DNA of 64,000 nucleotides from Rhizophagus clarus (GCA_015698045.1 BLAL01000193.1:451001-515000), one strand, 5' to 3'. Shown: positions 30,868-43,041, numbered from the stretch's first letter. Made by a program: numbers and translations. Notes: generated by a model not told the origin, from the sequence alone.

Positions 30868-32325
30868 TTAAAAATATACGGAATCATGTTTAAAATCTTT
30901 AATTACTCCATCAATTTTATATTTGATAATCAATTTCATATAAGGATCACTTTTATAAATAGGATCATATGAACGTATGGAAATTGCAGGTCTACCTCTC
31001 CATTTTTCTAAAAATTCTTCCAGATTTTTTAAAGAAAATTGAAAATAATCAAAAAATCTGATTTCTCTTAAATTAATTGGTGCTGATCTGATTAAAATAT
31101 TTAATAATTCTTTACCAGTTTCTTCATTATTAGTAGTATTTGGTATCATTATTAATAAAGATTTTAAATTTTGACAAATATTTAATAACTTTTCAAATTC
31201 TTTAAAATGTTCGGTTGAAGAAGAAAATGCAAGTGATAAATATTCAATTAAAGGACAATTTTTATAAATTTTTTGAATAAAAATGAGAGAATCTTCATAA
31301 AACTTATTCTCATGATCACATAAATAATAATCATAATATTTAAAAATGATTTTCTTTAAATATCCTCCACTATTACCAATTATATTAGAAATTGAATTTA
31401 ATGAAATACAATCTATATTAAAGATTTCAAGTTCATGATAAATCAATTTTTTTAATTGATTATCAGAGAAATTAATAAAAAAATTATTAATTTTTAAAGA
31501 TTTTAATTTATAAAGTTTTGTGAGAACATTTTGTAAAAATGTATATTCATGATAATCAATAAAAGTTATTATTAAATGATTAAGAACCTCCGCTTTTTTC
31601 GCTAATGCAAGAATGATTTCTTCATAAGGATTTTCTATAAAATTATAATCCTCAAAATAATCAACATTATCTTTCCATTCAAAATATTTTAAATTTCTTT
31701 GAATTTCAATAAATTTAACCATCCCTCGATTAACTTTAACGTATTTGTTTATAATTATAAGCCTTTGTATATATTGACAAAATCGGGATAATCCATAAAA
31801 ATATGAAGGTTCAATAGAAGTGTCACATCTTAATTCACAAAGTGATTCAAGGTTTGTTTTTGCTTCCGGAAAATAAAATATTTGATGATTTATTGATCCA
31901 AGATCCAAAGAATTCAATCCAGGACATTTCCTCATCAAAAGATGATAAAATTCTTGTTGCAAAAGAAATTGATCATATAAATCTCGAGATCCTATAGAAA
32001 TTATAGAATTCAAAACGTCTATATTAATACTCCTACAGAAAGATAAATAATCATACAAAAGCGATTGGTGTGAAACTGAAGGTAAAAGAATTTCTTGACT
32101 TGCTAAAAATTCTTTAATATCATCAGGTAAACAGGAAGCAATAATTATAAATAAATAAATCTTATTATGATAATCAATATCATATCGCCAAGGATTCTTC
32201 CACAAAATTGGAATGACAGTTTCGCACCAAAGCTTGTTAACCATTAGACATGAAAAAAGTGATCTTGAATCTTCTTGTAATTCTTCAAAAATCAATAAAA
32301 GTATGTCTTTACTAATATTTATCAT
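30868..32325 (-). CDS. F-box / leucine-rich-repeat-like protein, 485 aa, single exon
   Basis: It starts at 32325 with MINISKDILLLIFEELQ, then LMVNKLWCETVIPILWKNPW, the same F-box signature as the gene at 1591-3057. The rest is an irregular leucine-rich region (LNSLDLGSINHQI, LYKLKSLKINNFF, CPLIEYLSLAFSS, CQNLKSLLIMIP, APINLREIRFFDY) that would form a target-binding solenoid. The gene has no introns or frame break. Expected role: substrate receptor of an SCF (Skp1-Cullin-F-box) ubiquitin ligase, target unknown. The two F-box genes in the window are diverged paralogs, not a recent tandem pair. Large, fast-evolving F-box sets of this type are a feature of Glomeromycotina. Confidence 0.87.
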   Translation of the reverse strand: MINISKDILLLIFEELQEDSRSLFSCLMVNKLWCETVIPILWKNPWRYDIDYHNKIYLFIIIASCLPDDIKEFLASQEILLPSVSHQSLLYDYLSFCRSINIDVLNSIISIGSRDLYDQFLLQQEFYHLLMRKCPGLNSLDLGSINHQIFYFPEAKTNLESLCELRCDTSIEPSYFYGLSRFCQYIQRLIIINKYVKVNRGMVKFIEIQRNLKYFEWKDNVDYFEDYNFIENPYEEIILALAKKAEVLNHLIITFIDYHEYTFLQNVLTKLYKLKSLKINNFFINFSDNQLKKLIYHELEIFNIDCISLNSISNIIGNSGGYLKKIIFKYYDYYLCDHENKFYEDSLIFIQKIYKNCPLIEYLSLAFSSSTEHFKEFEKLLNICQNLKSLLIMIPNTTNNEETGKELLNILIRSAPINLREIRFFDYFQFSLKNLEEFLEKWRGRPAISIRSYDPIYKSDPYMKLIIKYKIDGVIKDFKHDSVYF

Positions 32326-33821
32326 ATTTTCTATTAAATAATAAAAAAAAAAAAATGTAGTAATTTTTGCGATATAAAATCAATTTAAATGGAAAAAAAA
32401 CTCCGAAATTTTGTGTTATGAATGAAAGCTAAAATTGTATTCAAACTCCCAAACTGGATTATTCCGTACGACCGACATGTCGATCAAATAATGTTTCACA
32501 AGCTACAAACAATATACTTTAAATAATTTGAATATTTTTGAAAGAGGTGATTAAAAAAAAAAAGGTCACATTAATTAACCTTCCTTTTCATTTTATCGGC
32601 CAACTTTTTTTATTCAACGATTGATAATAACGGTAATTACGTCTTTTCAGTAAATGTGATGAAATAATCGATAACGCAAATAACATAAATTAATATGTAT
32701 TTTATCGTATATTTACCTGAATTCCATAATATTCATGATGAAAAAAATTTCTTGCCAAAGCATGTATAAACTGAAAAAAATTCATTACACAGTATTTTTA
32801 TATCAAAAAGACGCCAATTAATTAAGGAAAGTATATTGGATAATATCATTTTATTACCCTTTACTGCAGGATGATTTTAATCACGTACAAGTTACAACCA
32901 ATTATTTATCTTTATAAATGTGTAACCTATGATCTTTGCATACCCACCCCCTAAAATAACATACGTCCCTATTCTAAGCCATTTTTGTATTCATTGCACA
33001 ACGTGTACAACGCTTGTCAGGGGCTGTGTACTAACTACTTAGTCATCCCAAATATAACTTTTAAACGATCGAATAAACAAATAAAAATATTAACGATTAT
33101 ATAATTGGTATTAGCAAGTATTAATTTAGCGATGTTTAAAAAATATTAATAAAAATAATAAAAATATATCTAAATAGATAACCAAAAAATAATAACTTAT
33201 CTCGGAAGTTCATTTCACCTGCAAAACGAGAAATTATATTACGGAAATAACTAATTTATTTTTTTTTTTTTTTTCATTTTTTTTTTGTTACATACTGTGA
33301 ATATTTATATTCGATGAAATTATAAAATGAACTATATAAGTATTTAGGAAATACATCTCACATTCTCAACGTTTTTTAAAAAGAAGGTTTCACAAATTTT
33401 ACCAATCAACTGAATATGAATTCATATTTGGTATAACGATCTTGTTAATGTACTGTATGTTGTAAACATGCGGCGGCTCAACCGCAGTTACATTTGGTAA
33501 AAGTGTAATAAAAAGAATAATCTTTTGAATTCAGAATTAAAGAAATTCGAGCTTCATTAAATATCTTTCTTGGTGTCAAATTCAAGAATTCTCTAACCAA
33601 TCTAATTCATTCAAATATTACATAGTTAATCCCAAATAACCAATCAATTTAGAACCATGCTATACCCATCTTCGGATAAAATGAAGATCCCTAAACAAAT
33701 AAATCAAAATCCAGTTTGTCATGGAACCTAATCACATGACAATCATTTTATACATCTAAAAATATTGTCTACTTAACTAATAAATTAAAAATATATAATT
33801 CCTTGGAAATTTGCCTTTACA
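32326..33821. other. Intergenic; contains a fragment related to the 37373 MITE
   Basis: Near 32941-32985, read on the minus strand, TAGGGACGTATGTTATTTTA followed by GGGGGTGGGT resembles the right end and inner part of the element at 37373-37534, so a truncated copy is likely. The remainder is AT-rich with an A run near 32341 and a T run near 33259-33289. No gene is seen. Confidence 0.4.
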
Positions 33822-34360
33822 ATGTCCCAATACCGTCAACGCCTCAATGGCTAGACTTTATGTCCTCATTGAAATTCGATTTTAGCTAAAGTGATCCACC
33901 TAAAAGATTTTATTGTAAAGAATGTTTTCTCGTTATATAATTCCAGTGAAAATGATGGTATAAAACAAATTGGTGAAGGTGGACTTTCCAAACAACATGG
34001 ATCGGTGGCATATTATTATTACTAAGAAAAAGGATAGTTGGATGAAATAAGAACCAAACCCTATAAAAATTGCATATGTCAAATATGTCAGAATGGGAAT
34101 ATTATTCATACGTGCTTCTTTATTTAGTTAATGTTTAAAAATTAAATAAATTTTTAGTGTTAATAATAGCTTAAAACATTGGAATTTGAATTAAATATAC
34201 TCGCATCTTTATACTGAAATTATATTATCTGATATTATTTGTTCCTATGTTTCAGATTTTAAATTATTTTGGCCATCAAAAAAACAAAAACCAATTAATA
34301 GAATGTATGGTGTTATTGCTCTAGAAGTTACATTAAATTTACATGCCAATTTGTAGGCAA
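33822..34360 (+). pseudogene. Eroded protein kinase relic with zinc-ribbon start
   Basis: Starting at ATG 33822, pieces in shifting frames read MSQYRQRLNG, TLCPH, NSILAK, DPPKRFYCKEC (a CxxC zinc-ribbon half), then IKQIGEGGLSK at 33959-33995, a kinase glycine-rich loop. From about 34258 the pieces read KQKPINRMYGVIALEV, equivalent to the IYGVIPYMAPEV activation-segment region of the intact kinases nearby. Stops and frame changes are frequent and the middle of the domain, including the catalytic loop, is not found. It lies about 850 bp upstream of the intact kinase 35208-37245, in the same orientation, so it may be the remains of a tandem copy. Confidence 0.6.
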
Positions 34361-34423
34361 TCTACAGTATGTACCAAAATTACAATAGTTTTCAGTCTCT
34401 TTATATTTCTTAATACAATAATT

Positions 34424-34593
34424 GTCCGGAGCGAAGCGAAGGACTATATATGTTTATGAAAGGTGATGATTAATTAAGGTCACGTGGCGATATCGCACAC
34501 GTTACGTCACTTAAATTTGTGCTACATTAGTAAACAAAGGCAAAAAACAAAATTGCAATGTAACAACAACAAAATAGATATTTCGCTCCGGAC
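34424..34593. mobile_element. Possible small inverted-repeat element
   Basis: GTCCGGAGCGAA (34424-34435) and its exact complement TTCGCTCCGGAC (34582-34593) bound a 170-bp segment that is less AT-rich than its surroundings and contains CACGTGGCGATATCGC. No target duplication is evident, so mobility is inferred from the inverted ends only. Confidence 0.45.
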
Positions 34594-35207
34594 TCCTAAC
34601 GGTTTCCGTTTCCCTAGTATACAGTATATTTGTAACCTAAACTATGTATGATTACTATCCAAGTAAACAAAATAAAATCAAAAAGCATGCCATACATATA
34701 GCTATAATTTTTAATGTAAAAAAAAGATATTTTTTGGAATATACTAAATATTTACAATTTAATGACCGGTTTTCTTTATCGACTTTTTTACATGTAAAAC
34801 TGAGGTCCGAAAAACCGATAATCGAACAAACGGTAGAAAACAGGTATGATCGGTTGTACTGAACTTCTGGCATCCATATTTGAGACTACCTTTTTTCTTG
34901 TATTATATATTAGGAAAGAAATTGTAGTTAATGGGATGGTTTCAATGAAGACCTAAATAAAATGGTACAAATGTAGGTTACGTTGTACCTGTTTTACATG
35001 CCACCGCATCTATAGAATTCTTCATTGGAATTCTTGTAAAAAATCTGTTCGAAAAATTCCTTCCAAGTTACAGTTCTAGATTAGTTATTTAGACTTTCTT
35101 AACATTCTACAGGAATTGTATTTTTATTTTTATGGAATTTTCTGAAATCAGATAAAAACCCCTAGCTTGAAAATAAAGTATAAATATAGACGTTTAACCT
35201 TAAGAAA

Positions 35208-37245
35208 ATGTGTCAAGCTCTGTTTAAAAAAATAACAATGAATCAATTGACAAGTCAAAAACTTAAAATTGAATTTTTAATATCAGACAACACGTCTTTA
35301 TGTCTTCCGACACAAAAAACAATTAAACCAAAATACAAACGTAAAATAAAGATATTGTGCAATGAATGTAATCGACAAAGAAAAGTTTTAAATGAAAGCC
35401 AACAGATTTGCGACGGTTGTTGTAAAGCGAAATCAGTATATATACCAAGTGGGAACAAAGTTATTGATGATTTTATCAAGCACACACACATTAAGAGTAA
35501 TAGATTAGTTGGAAAAATGGAGTTTGTACCTTATGACCGATTCAAAGATGTAAAATTTATTGCTGAAGGAGGGTTTAGCACTGTTTATAAGGCGATTTGG
35601 ATTGATGGACCAATTAGTGGTTGGAGCAAGAAAAAACAAAATTATATCCGTTATTCAACTACACAAAATTATGAAGTCGTTCTTAAAAAGCTTAATAATT
35701 CTAAAGACGTCACATCTAAGGAGTTGAATGAGGTAATTATTATTGATTATTAAATATGAGTTAAGTAATTAATAAATTTTTTTTATTTTAGCTCAAGGTA
35801 TTTCACGAATATTCCTTCAAATGGAAAACGATAAAAAATAAAGATTATTCCCGTCGTATTTATTCCAACAATGTTAGTAAATATTTTGGAATTACCCAAG
35901 AACCCGTTAATAAAGATATCATGATTATAATGCCATATTACAAATCAGGTGATTTGATAAAATATATGACAAATTTTTATGATATTTCTTGGGAAACAAA
36001 ATTGAATAAATTAATCGGAATAATAGGTGGACTTAAAAGTATACACAAAGCAAATATAATACACAGAGATTTTCACAGTGGAAATATCTTTTTTGGTAAA
36101 ATACATGGAAGAGATTCTGCATTTGTAGGTGATTTGGGAATAAGTAAATCAGCAACTGAATCTACAAATGATAATAATAATGAGACTTATGGTATCATTC
36201 CTTATATGGCACCAGAGATTTTTAAAGGACAGAAATATACAAAAGCATCAGATATATATAGTCTTGGAATGATTATGTGGGAATTAATGACAGGTAGAAG
36301 ACCTTTTTGGGATAGAAATCATGATATAGAACTTATAATTGAAATATGTGATGGTTTAAGACCACCTATTGTTACAAATGCACCTAAAGGATATATTGAA
36401 TTAATGAAAGAATGTTGGCATGAAGATCCTAACAAAAGACCAGTAGCTATTGATATATATGATAGAATTGATATTATGCGTTATGGAACAAATCCTGAAA
36501 TTATAAAGTCATCAGATATTGGACCTGTAACAACAAATAATCTAGATGCTATTTATAGGAGTAGACCTTTAAGTGGTATGATTCAATCTGCAATGTTTAC
36601 AATGTCTACAAGAAGTTTAAAAAGTTATTCTATAACTACAGGAGTTGGTAAATACAGTTCCAAATGCTTTTATTCTAATTAAAAAAAAAATAATAATACC
36701 GTACTCCATTACTATTTAGATGTATTTCGTCATCATCGACAAAACGATATCTTTTTTAATGGTAATTATTTATTTAATGTTATTGTCTGATATTTCTAAA
36801 TAATATTAACAAGTTCCTTTATAAGGTAAAAGAAAGTATGACGACGACGAACAAATCGAAAAAAGTTTTAATAAAGGTATGATAAAATTCAAAATTTTTT
36901 TACACGTGATTTAAAACAATATTTATTAAATAATAAAACCATTTCAGATAAAAATATTAAAAAGATTAGGTTAATCGAAAATGAAAATAATGGTAAAATA
37001 CTCTTCATTTATAATAAATACAACTTATTATTAATTTAATTAAATTTTTTTGTTTTCATTTAGATTATATTACAAAAGAAGTTGAATTGGATATTGACAT
37101 GGATTCTAAACAATATAATGAAGGTAAGTAAAATATAGTACTTTAAAATATTTGTAACATATTAAACTTTTAACCTAATTTCTTTTAACTTAAAATTATA
37201 GAGTATACTACACATGAAATTGATTTTGATATTCAAACTTATTAG
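35208..37245 (+). CDS. Protein kinase with N-terminal zinc ribbon, seven exons, intact
   Basis: Exons: 35208-35732, 35792-36647, 36720-36761, 36826-36876, 36948-36992, 37064-37123 and 37202-37245. Total 1623 nt, frame open throughout (540 aa). A start at 35238 (MNQLTS) matches the paralog better. A CxxC...CxxC zinc ribbon (CNECNRQ, CDGCCK) precedes the kinase domain: AEGGFSTVYKAIW, VVLKK, HRDFHSGNIFF, VGDLG in place of DFG, YMAPEIFKGQKYTKASDIYS, ECWHEDPNKRP. Catalytic His-Arg-Asp, Asn and the VAIK Lys are present, so activity is expected. The five small C-terminal exons are all joined by phase-1 introns and encode an acidic tail (KRKYDDDEQIEKSF, ENENND, EVELDIDMDS). Substrate unknown. Kinases of this type are massively expanded in Glomeromycotina. 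The pseudogene at 16625-19035 is a close relative. Confidence 0.88.
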
Positions 37246-37372
37246 TAACGTAACCAACCAATTTTTAATTTATCAATTGTACATTGAATTACAAATTATA
37301 TTTATTAGTGTAACAAATGCAGCAAATTCAATAAACTTTAATTTAAAAGAAATAACATACAATTAATAGTAA

Positions 37373-37534
37373 GGGCAGTGACATATATTAGCTAATATTT
37401 TAGGGGGTGAGGGGTAAGCGAAAATCTTAGGTTACACGATTTTTTAAAAAAAATGATTGATTGCACGTGACCAAGATATCTTACCTGGGGGTGGGGTAAG
37501 CAAAAAAAATATTAGCTAATATATGTCCCTACCC
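37373..37534. mobile_element. Short PIF/Harbinger-like MITE with TAA target duplication
   Basis: The ends GGGCAGTGACATATATTAGC and, from the right, GGGTAGGGACATATATTAGC pair for about 30 bp. TAA flanks both sides (37370-37372 and 37535-37537). The interior carries GGGGGTGAGGGGTAAGC and its near complement. It is 162 bp and lies 125 bp downstream of the kinase stop codon, so it may affect the 3' UTR. A fragment of the same family is at about 32941-32985. Confidence 0.8.
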
Positions 37535-37687
37535 TAACGTACAGCAATCATGAATTCAAATTATAAGATTAAAATTGGTTTTGAATCTTACATTGTTCAT
37601 ATATTATTTACCTATCTACTCGAAATTTTCAAATTTTAAACTTATTTGGAATATTATGAAAAAAGAGCACAAAAAAAAAACAATGTA

Positions 37688-38725
37688 CACTATGAAGCTA
37701 CGTGTCCATTTTGCAAAATAAAATGGTCAGAAAGCCACAAAAAAATGGAAACGCATCTAGCAAATGAATATTTACAATGTCCTGAAGAAATATCAAGATA
37801 TTGACGTGAAAGAGTAGCTAATCGACAAACAAGTTATACTCATTTATTTTACCGCAACTGCCTAACCAAATAACCGATCATATTGGTCAGTCTATTATTT
37901 AGGATCATGCTGATTTTGGCGGACTGATATTTTTTGTTAATGGATAAATAATTGATATTTTGTTATTTAATGGCTTAATATCAGATATTTTTACAATTAA
38001 ACAACCAATTATCAGATATTTTGGCAATAACAGTAAATATAATAATAGCATGATCTTTCTGACTGACGCAATAACTATTATTTATTCATTTGAAAAATCT
38101 TTACCTAAACTTATTGACAGAAAAATTCTAAAAGCTTGGGTTATGGTTGGTATCCTATATAATGTAATCGAAGGTTATTTACCACCATCACGGACTACTC
38201 TTTCTGGACGTCTTATTGATGATGAACATTTTCAAGTAAAGGAGGCTATTTATGATGATTTAGAGCGATCTAACCATCTTACGTTAGGTAAATATAATTT
38301 AATAAGTTACAAAGTAGTGAATTTTATTGAATTTAAAGGTAATTTTTTAACTTTATTTCTTATAACGCTTGACTGATGGTCTATTCCTCAAATGAAATCA
38401 ATTTACAATTGTATCGTTACAACTTACAACTGATACTCGAATAAAACACTTTTAAAATTGTTTTACGTGATTATTCATCAGATTCACACACAAGTGAATT
38501 TTTAACGAATGAAATTGGTATTATTGAGCATCTTGATAAGTGATAAGTATGTTGCACTTGTTGCCACTTACCAACAATGCTTCTAATTATCAACTTTCTG
38601 AATGTGGAAAAGTTAACCGGTATTTTGACACATCACATTCCAATAGTCCTCTTTTAAGGCAAGGATTTGTTAATATGAAAATTAAAGAAAACGGATTACA
38701 AACTTGGGTAAAACCATATTGGTGA
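37688..38725 (+). pseudogene. hAT-type transposase relic with BED-like zinc finger
   Basis: The first piece reads HYEATCPFCKIKW and then HLANEYLQCPEEISRY, a BED-type zinc finger as found at the N-terminus of hAT transposases. An open frame (37960-38376) follows, with LIDRKILKAWVMVGI and PPSRTTLSGRLIDDE, matching the hAT segment containing WxxxGIP and PSRxTLSxxLL. Then NLTLG-like HLTLGKYN and, at 38560-38725, VNRYFDTSHSNSPLL and ENGLQTWVKPYW, corresponding to the hAT RYFKxS and K(T)RW region. Stops, frame changes and missing blocks show decay. No terminal inverted repeats or 8-bp duplication were found around it. This could be an autonomous relative of the hAT-like MITEs in the window, but the ends needed to test that are gone. 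Confidence 0.7.
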
Positions 38726-39160
38726 TCTTTATACATGACAATGGATGTTTTACTTAGAGCTTGGATTGGATAAGTAAACGTCTAAGCGATCCCTGAAGAT
38801 CTCAAAAATTCCGTACGTGAAAAATACCAACCACCATCGCTTGAAATTGAAAATGGGGAAGTTGTACTCACTTTTGTTCTTTATGTGGAAAAGATACTTG
38901 TACGCTCAAGGAATTTGGCTAATTCAAAAAATTTCGTATTTCACCAAAAGATCCTCAAAAACCATCTGGTATATGGAGATACGCCCAAGTAAGAAGTGCA
39001 ATAAAGTTATCGAAGCTTTCTTTTCTTCAGATGTTTAAGGAAAGGGATCGCAAGGAGAAGATTATGCAACGCTTATGAAAGCAATAGTATTATTGGAAGA
39101 GACTCTTATTAAACAAGAAGGTAAGACAACCAAAACCACCGACTAGGCAACGAGCCTGGC
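38726..39160 (+). pseudogene. Unrecognised coding-like debris downstream of the hAT relic
   Basis: Short readable stretches in different frames include KYQPPSLEIENGE, CSLCGKDTCTLKEFG (possible CxxC zinc ligand pair), RISPKDPQKPSGIWRYAQVR and GEDYATLMKAIVLLEETLIK. They are separated by stops. They may belong to the hAT transposase tail or to a different gene. I cannot name a family. Confidence 0.3.
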
Positions 39161-41377
39161 AAATGTTCTGAAGAAACTTCCATATACGCGCAGGTATAAC
39201 AGTCATTGAGTTTTACCCAATAGTTATTTATCAATAACAAGTTAGGTGCCTGGACCGAGGACTTGGAGTGGGAAGAATCCAATTAGGAGTTACTTCACTT
39301 ACAAAATAAAAAACACACCTTTTTCTTTAAATCACCAAATCTAATGATAACCCAACCCATTGAAATCTCACGCTTTCAGGCTCAATCAGTCATTGCATAC
39401 TAATGTTTCATTCCCCCCTTCTTTAGGCGTATCTTCGACTCTCTTGGACTTGGATCTTGATAGAGAGAATTTTTTTTGATGTTTCTTTAACGGAAAATCT
39501 CATTAACGTTTCATTTAGATTGCCTGTTTTCGGGATTGACGCGTCCCGTTAGATGTAGTAATTTAAGAAACTAAAACTCTCGTTTTCTCAAACATATTAC
39601 ATAATTTCAACGAAATCCGTATTAAAATAACCTCGAAAGAACCACCTAAAATGAGATAAAGAGAACTGTTAGTAAAAAGTTGTTAAGTTAAAATAATATT
39701 AAAGTAAAAAGACACTCACAGGATTTCCCACGTGTCCAAGAGAAGTTTCTTTAGAGAAATTTTATTGAAAAGAATAGGGAAAAGAGTGAAAGGTGAAAGA
39801 GAAAGAAGGATGTTTGAAACGTCTCTCATTTATTAAACCTCTTTATAAATAAAAATTGATATAAAGTCGTTACGAACGCCCGCATAACTGCCTCCATACT
39901 ACTTCTAGTTTAGAATTCCAAGTGACATAGCTGACGTTATCTACTAAACCTCGGGCAATTAGATAATAGTATCCTGGAAACAATCTTGAAAGATACTTGA
40001 AGGGAGAGAGGTAACTTTATTTGGAACGTTAATAATTCTATTTTTATAAAGAAAAAAATGTTTTTATCTTCTAATTTAAGTGACGTTCTTTCTTTTTTGT
40101 AGGATCGGACTTTCTAGCATGTAATTTCGAAGTGTGTCATTTTTTTTTTTTTTTTAATATAAGACCGTTACTAACGTTTTTTTATTATTACTATTATTAC
40201 TATTTCGTACGAATTGACTTAGACTCATGGTGGATAATTAAGGTTCTTTAATGTTAAAACCGATTATTTATAACATTCTTTTTGTTTTTTTTTTTTAAAT
40301 CAGGTTGGACACTTACTTTTTGGGCCGTCTGGAGATGGTATTTGTATTTCTTTTTTTTTTTGTATGTATTGTTTATCTTGTTTATAATTTTATGACGAAT
40401 TAAGTATATCTGTTAATAATATTCACGTCTAGATTCATAAGCATTAAATTCTGCCAAGGAATTCATATTCAATCTTGTTGGTGTGTATAAGATTGGATAG
40501 GAAGAAAAGATATAAGCCTCTCGGTGAAGTAAGTGATAATTTTGAATAATAATACATTGTTTTCAGAAATACCAATTAACATGAACACAAAATAGATTAA
40601 ATATCATTTAATTGTAAAACATGTAAATGTATTTTTTCTTAAAGTAAATCTCAGAATCTTATGATTTTGAAATTACTAAAGTACACCCAAAATCTTATAT
40701 ATAAAAGCTAACATAGAGTAATGGGATTAAAAATAATTTAGCGGATTCGTACAAAGTACAAGTGCTTCGACAATACTTGTCTTAGTGTACATTTTTATAA
40801 TTTGCATTAGAGTTTCGTTAAATGAAGACGATTTTTCAATATATTATCGGTTTCATTTGGCAGCATGTATTGAAAAAGTTTGATGTGAAATTAATCATTT
40901 GTCACGACCGTATGGTATATATCATTCTGTCTTACTTTGGAAACAACTTTTTCGAAATGATTTGAGTTAGTATTCGACGTTCTCTTTATTATTTTATTAA
41001 TTGAAAAAAATGTCAATCACGCATAGTTCAAAATTTTATCTTCAAATTTATATTTCTATTATTATTTTATTACGTTCAATTATAGCCTGTACTGCAAGGG
41101 ACTTGTAATTACATACATATATAACAAAATTTCTTGGTATAATTTAAAAAAATCATAGATTAAATTAAATAAAAAGAACAAAAAGACAATTATTTTATTG
41201 TGATCGGTATAATAATGAATTAATGAATAAGGTATTATAATAATTTATTAACAATTAAGTTATCTTTTTCGATTATAAATTTGATAATAAGGAAGTCGTC
41301 AACAAAATCCCAAATCTCAAATCCAAAATCTAGATAGTAATCATGAATCTTATAATTTCTTTAACCTTCGTTGGCAT

Positions 41378-41625
41378 CTGAAGCGAAGGGTGGGGTATTT
41401 TGTTTTGCCATTGGTAGGCAAAATGATTTTGATAAATGAGCAAGATTGTCTTTAGTTTTATAAATTTTAAAGACAATATTGCTCATATAAATTTTAATGT
41501 CCATATTCTTTTAAATCCCGAATCTAGACGAGGGCAAATTTTAAAAATCGTTTTGTTCATCCCCCTTAACCCACGTTGTTGTTGTGTCTGAAGCGAAGTT
41601 TAGGGGTATTTTGTTTTGGCATTGG
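41378..41625 (+). repeat. Two-copy direct repeat of about 40 bp
   Basis: TCTGAAGCGAAGGGTGGGGT followed by ATTTTGTTTTGCCATTGG (from about 41378) recurs as TCTGAAGCGAAGTTTAGGGG followed by TATTTTGTTTTGGCATTGG (from about 41587), about 209 bp apart. A hairpin lies between the copies. Function is unknown. Confidence 0.6.
41436..41486. repeat. Hairpin, 18 of 19 bp paired, 13-nt loop
   Basis: ATGAGCAAGATTGTCTTTA (41436-41454) pairs with TAAAGACAATATTGCTCAT (41468-41486) with a single mismatch. It sits between the two copies of the 41378 direct repeat. It is not followed by a T tract and no transcript is evident. Confidence 0.6.
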
Positions 41626-42724
41626 ATGGAAAAGGACAAGCATCTCAATTCCAAACGTTTCTCCAGTTTACATTCTCATCATTATTAAGTTCTAGATTTA
41701 CCGAGCTTGAGATAAATTCGGGATTAATCAATGTAATAAATGAATCTTTTTGTTCCATTTCTTTTAGAAATACCAAGAACAACTGTTTCTCTAAGACTTT
41801 GGAAATTCTCAGAAAAAAACAGTTTTGATCCATTTGGACAAAGGAAGTTTGAATTAAATATATTTTATTTTAGAGTGAGAAAATATTCGCAATATTATTT
41901 TTGATAGGTAATTTTTATAGTGATATAAAGGTTTTAATGTGGATAAAATTTAATGGGAGGAAATACGAACAAAATCCAATGCATTTATATATTATTTTGT
42001 GTTCATTGTTGACGTAACGCATAAAAAAATGTATTACAGATCATTCCCTTTTTTCGGTGCACAAAAAAGCCAGGGGCTAAGGTTTCAAAATGCTGTTGAT
42101 GGCATTTCATTTCTAACGGTATTTTCATGACTGAACAATAATAAAAAAAAAAAAAAATAATAATAATAAAATACATAAAATCAAACCTTTTTTGGTACAT
42201 ACATTTTAAAATGATTCATCATTTCTATTAAAATAGACATATTTAATTTTTATGGTTCATTGTGCAGTACTTTTAAGTCATCATTCTTTTTTAATTATTC
42301 GGTGAATCTAGAGATAAAATGATTTTAAAAAATGATTGTTATTATTTTTTTTTTTTTATCTTTTATATATACGATACGATATTTAAATGAAAAAAAAAAA
42401 ATTTTTTTTTAATGATAAATTAATAAATAATTTTTTTTAAGTAATCATAAAAATTTTTTCCCGATCTTCGAATCAAATTTCGGATGTATACTGTCATTTA
42501 AAACGTGCATCATATTTATTTTCCTTCATTTTATCATTTTTGTGTGATTTTAAACATAATAATTATATTTGTTTTTTGTTTTAAAGTAAAAAAAAATATA
42601 TATATATATATTCTATTTTTTATTTTATTAAAAAAAAAAAAATTTAGGCCATTATTATTTAGTGACATAACATAATTTATAGGATATAAAATACTGATTC
42701 ATCGAAATTGTAATAAAATGAATT

Positions 42725-42990
42725 CGGGAATATAATTATATATTATTTGTAGTCAAATATTATAATATTAAATCGGGAATATAACTATATATTATTTGTA
42801 AATCATATGTTAAAATTTAAAATTATAATATTAAATGAATCGGGAATATAACTATATATTGTTTGTAATCATATGTCAAAATTACGAATTGGGAATATAA
42901 ATAACTATGTTATTTGTAATTATGCGACAAAGAAATGTCGAAATTAAAATTACAAATCGGGAATATAACTATGTTATTTGTAATTATGAC
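42725..42990. repeat. Minisatellite, five units of 48-68 bp
   Basis: The block (C/T)GGGAATATAACTATATAT...TTATTTGTAAT begins at about 42725, 42773, 42841, 42890 and 42958. Linkers between blocks vary in length. It is AT-rich and non-coding. Confidence 0.7.
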
Positions 42991-43041
42991 AAAAAAAAAA
43001 ATAAATTTAAAACGAAAAAAAAAGAGAACTAAAAAAACGAG

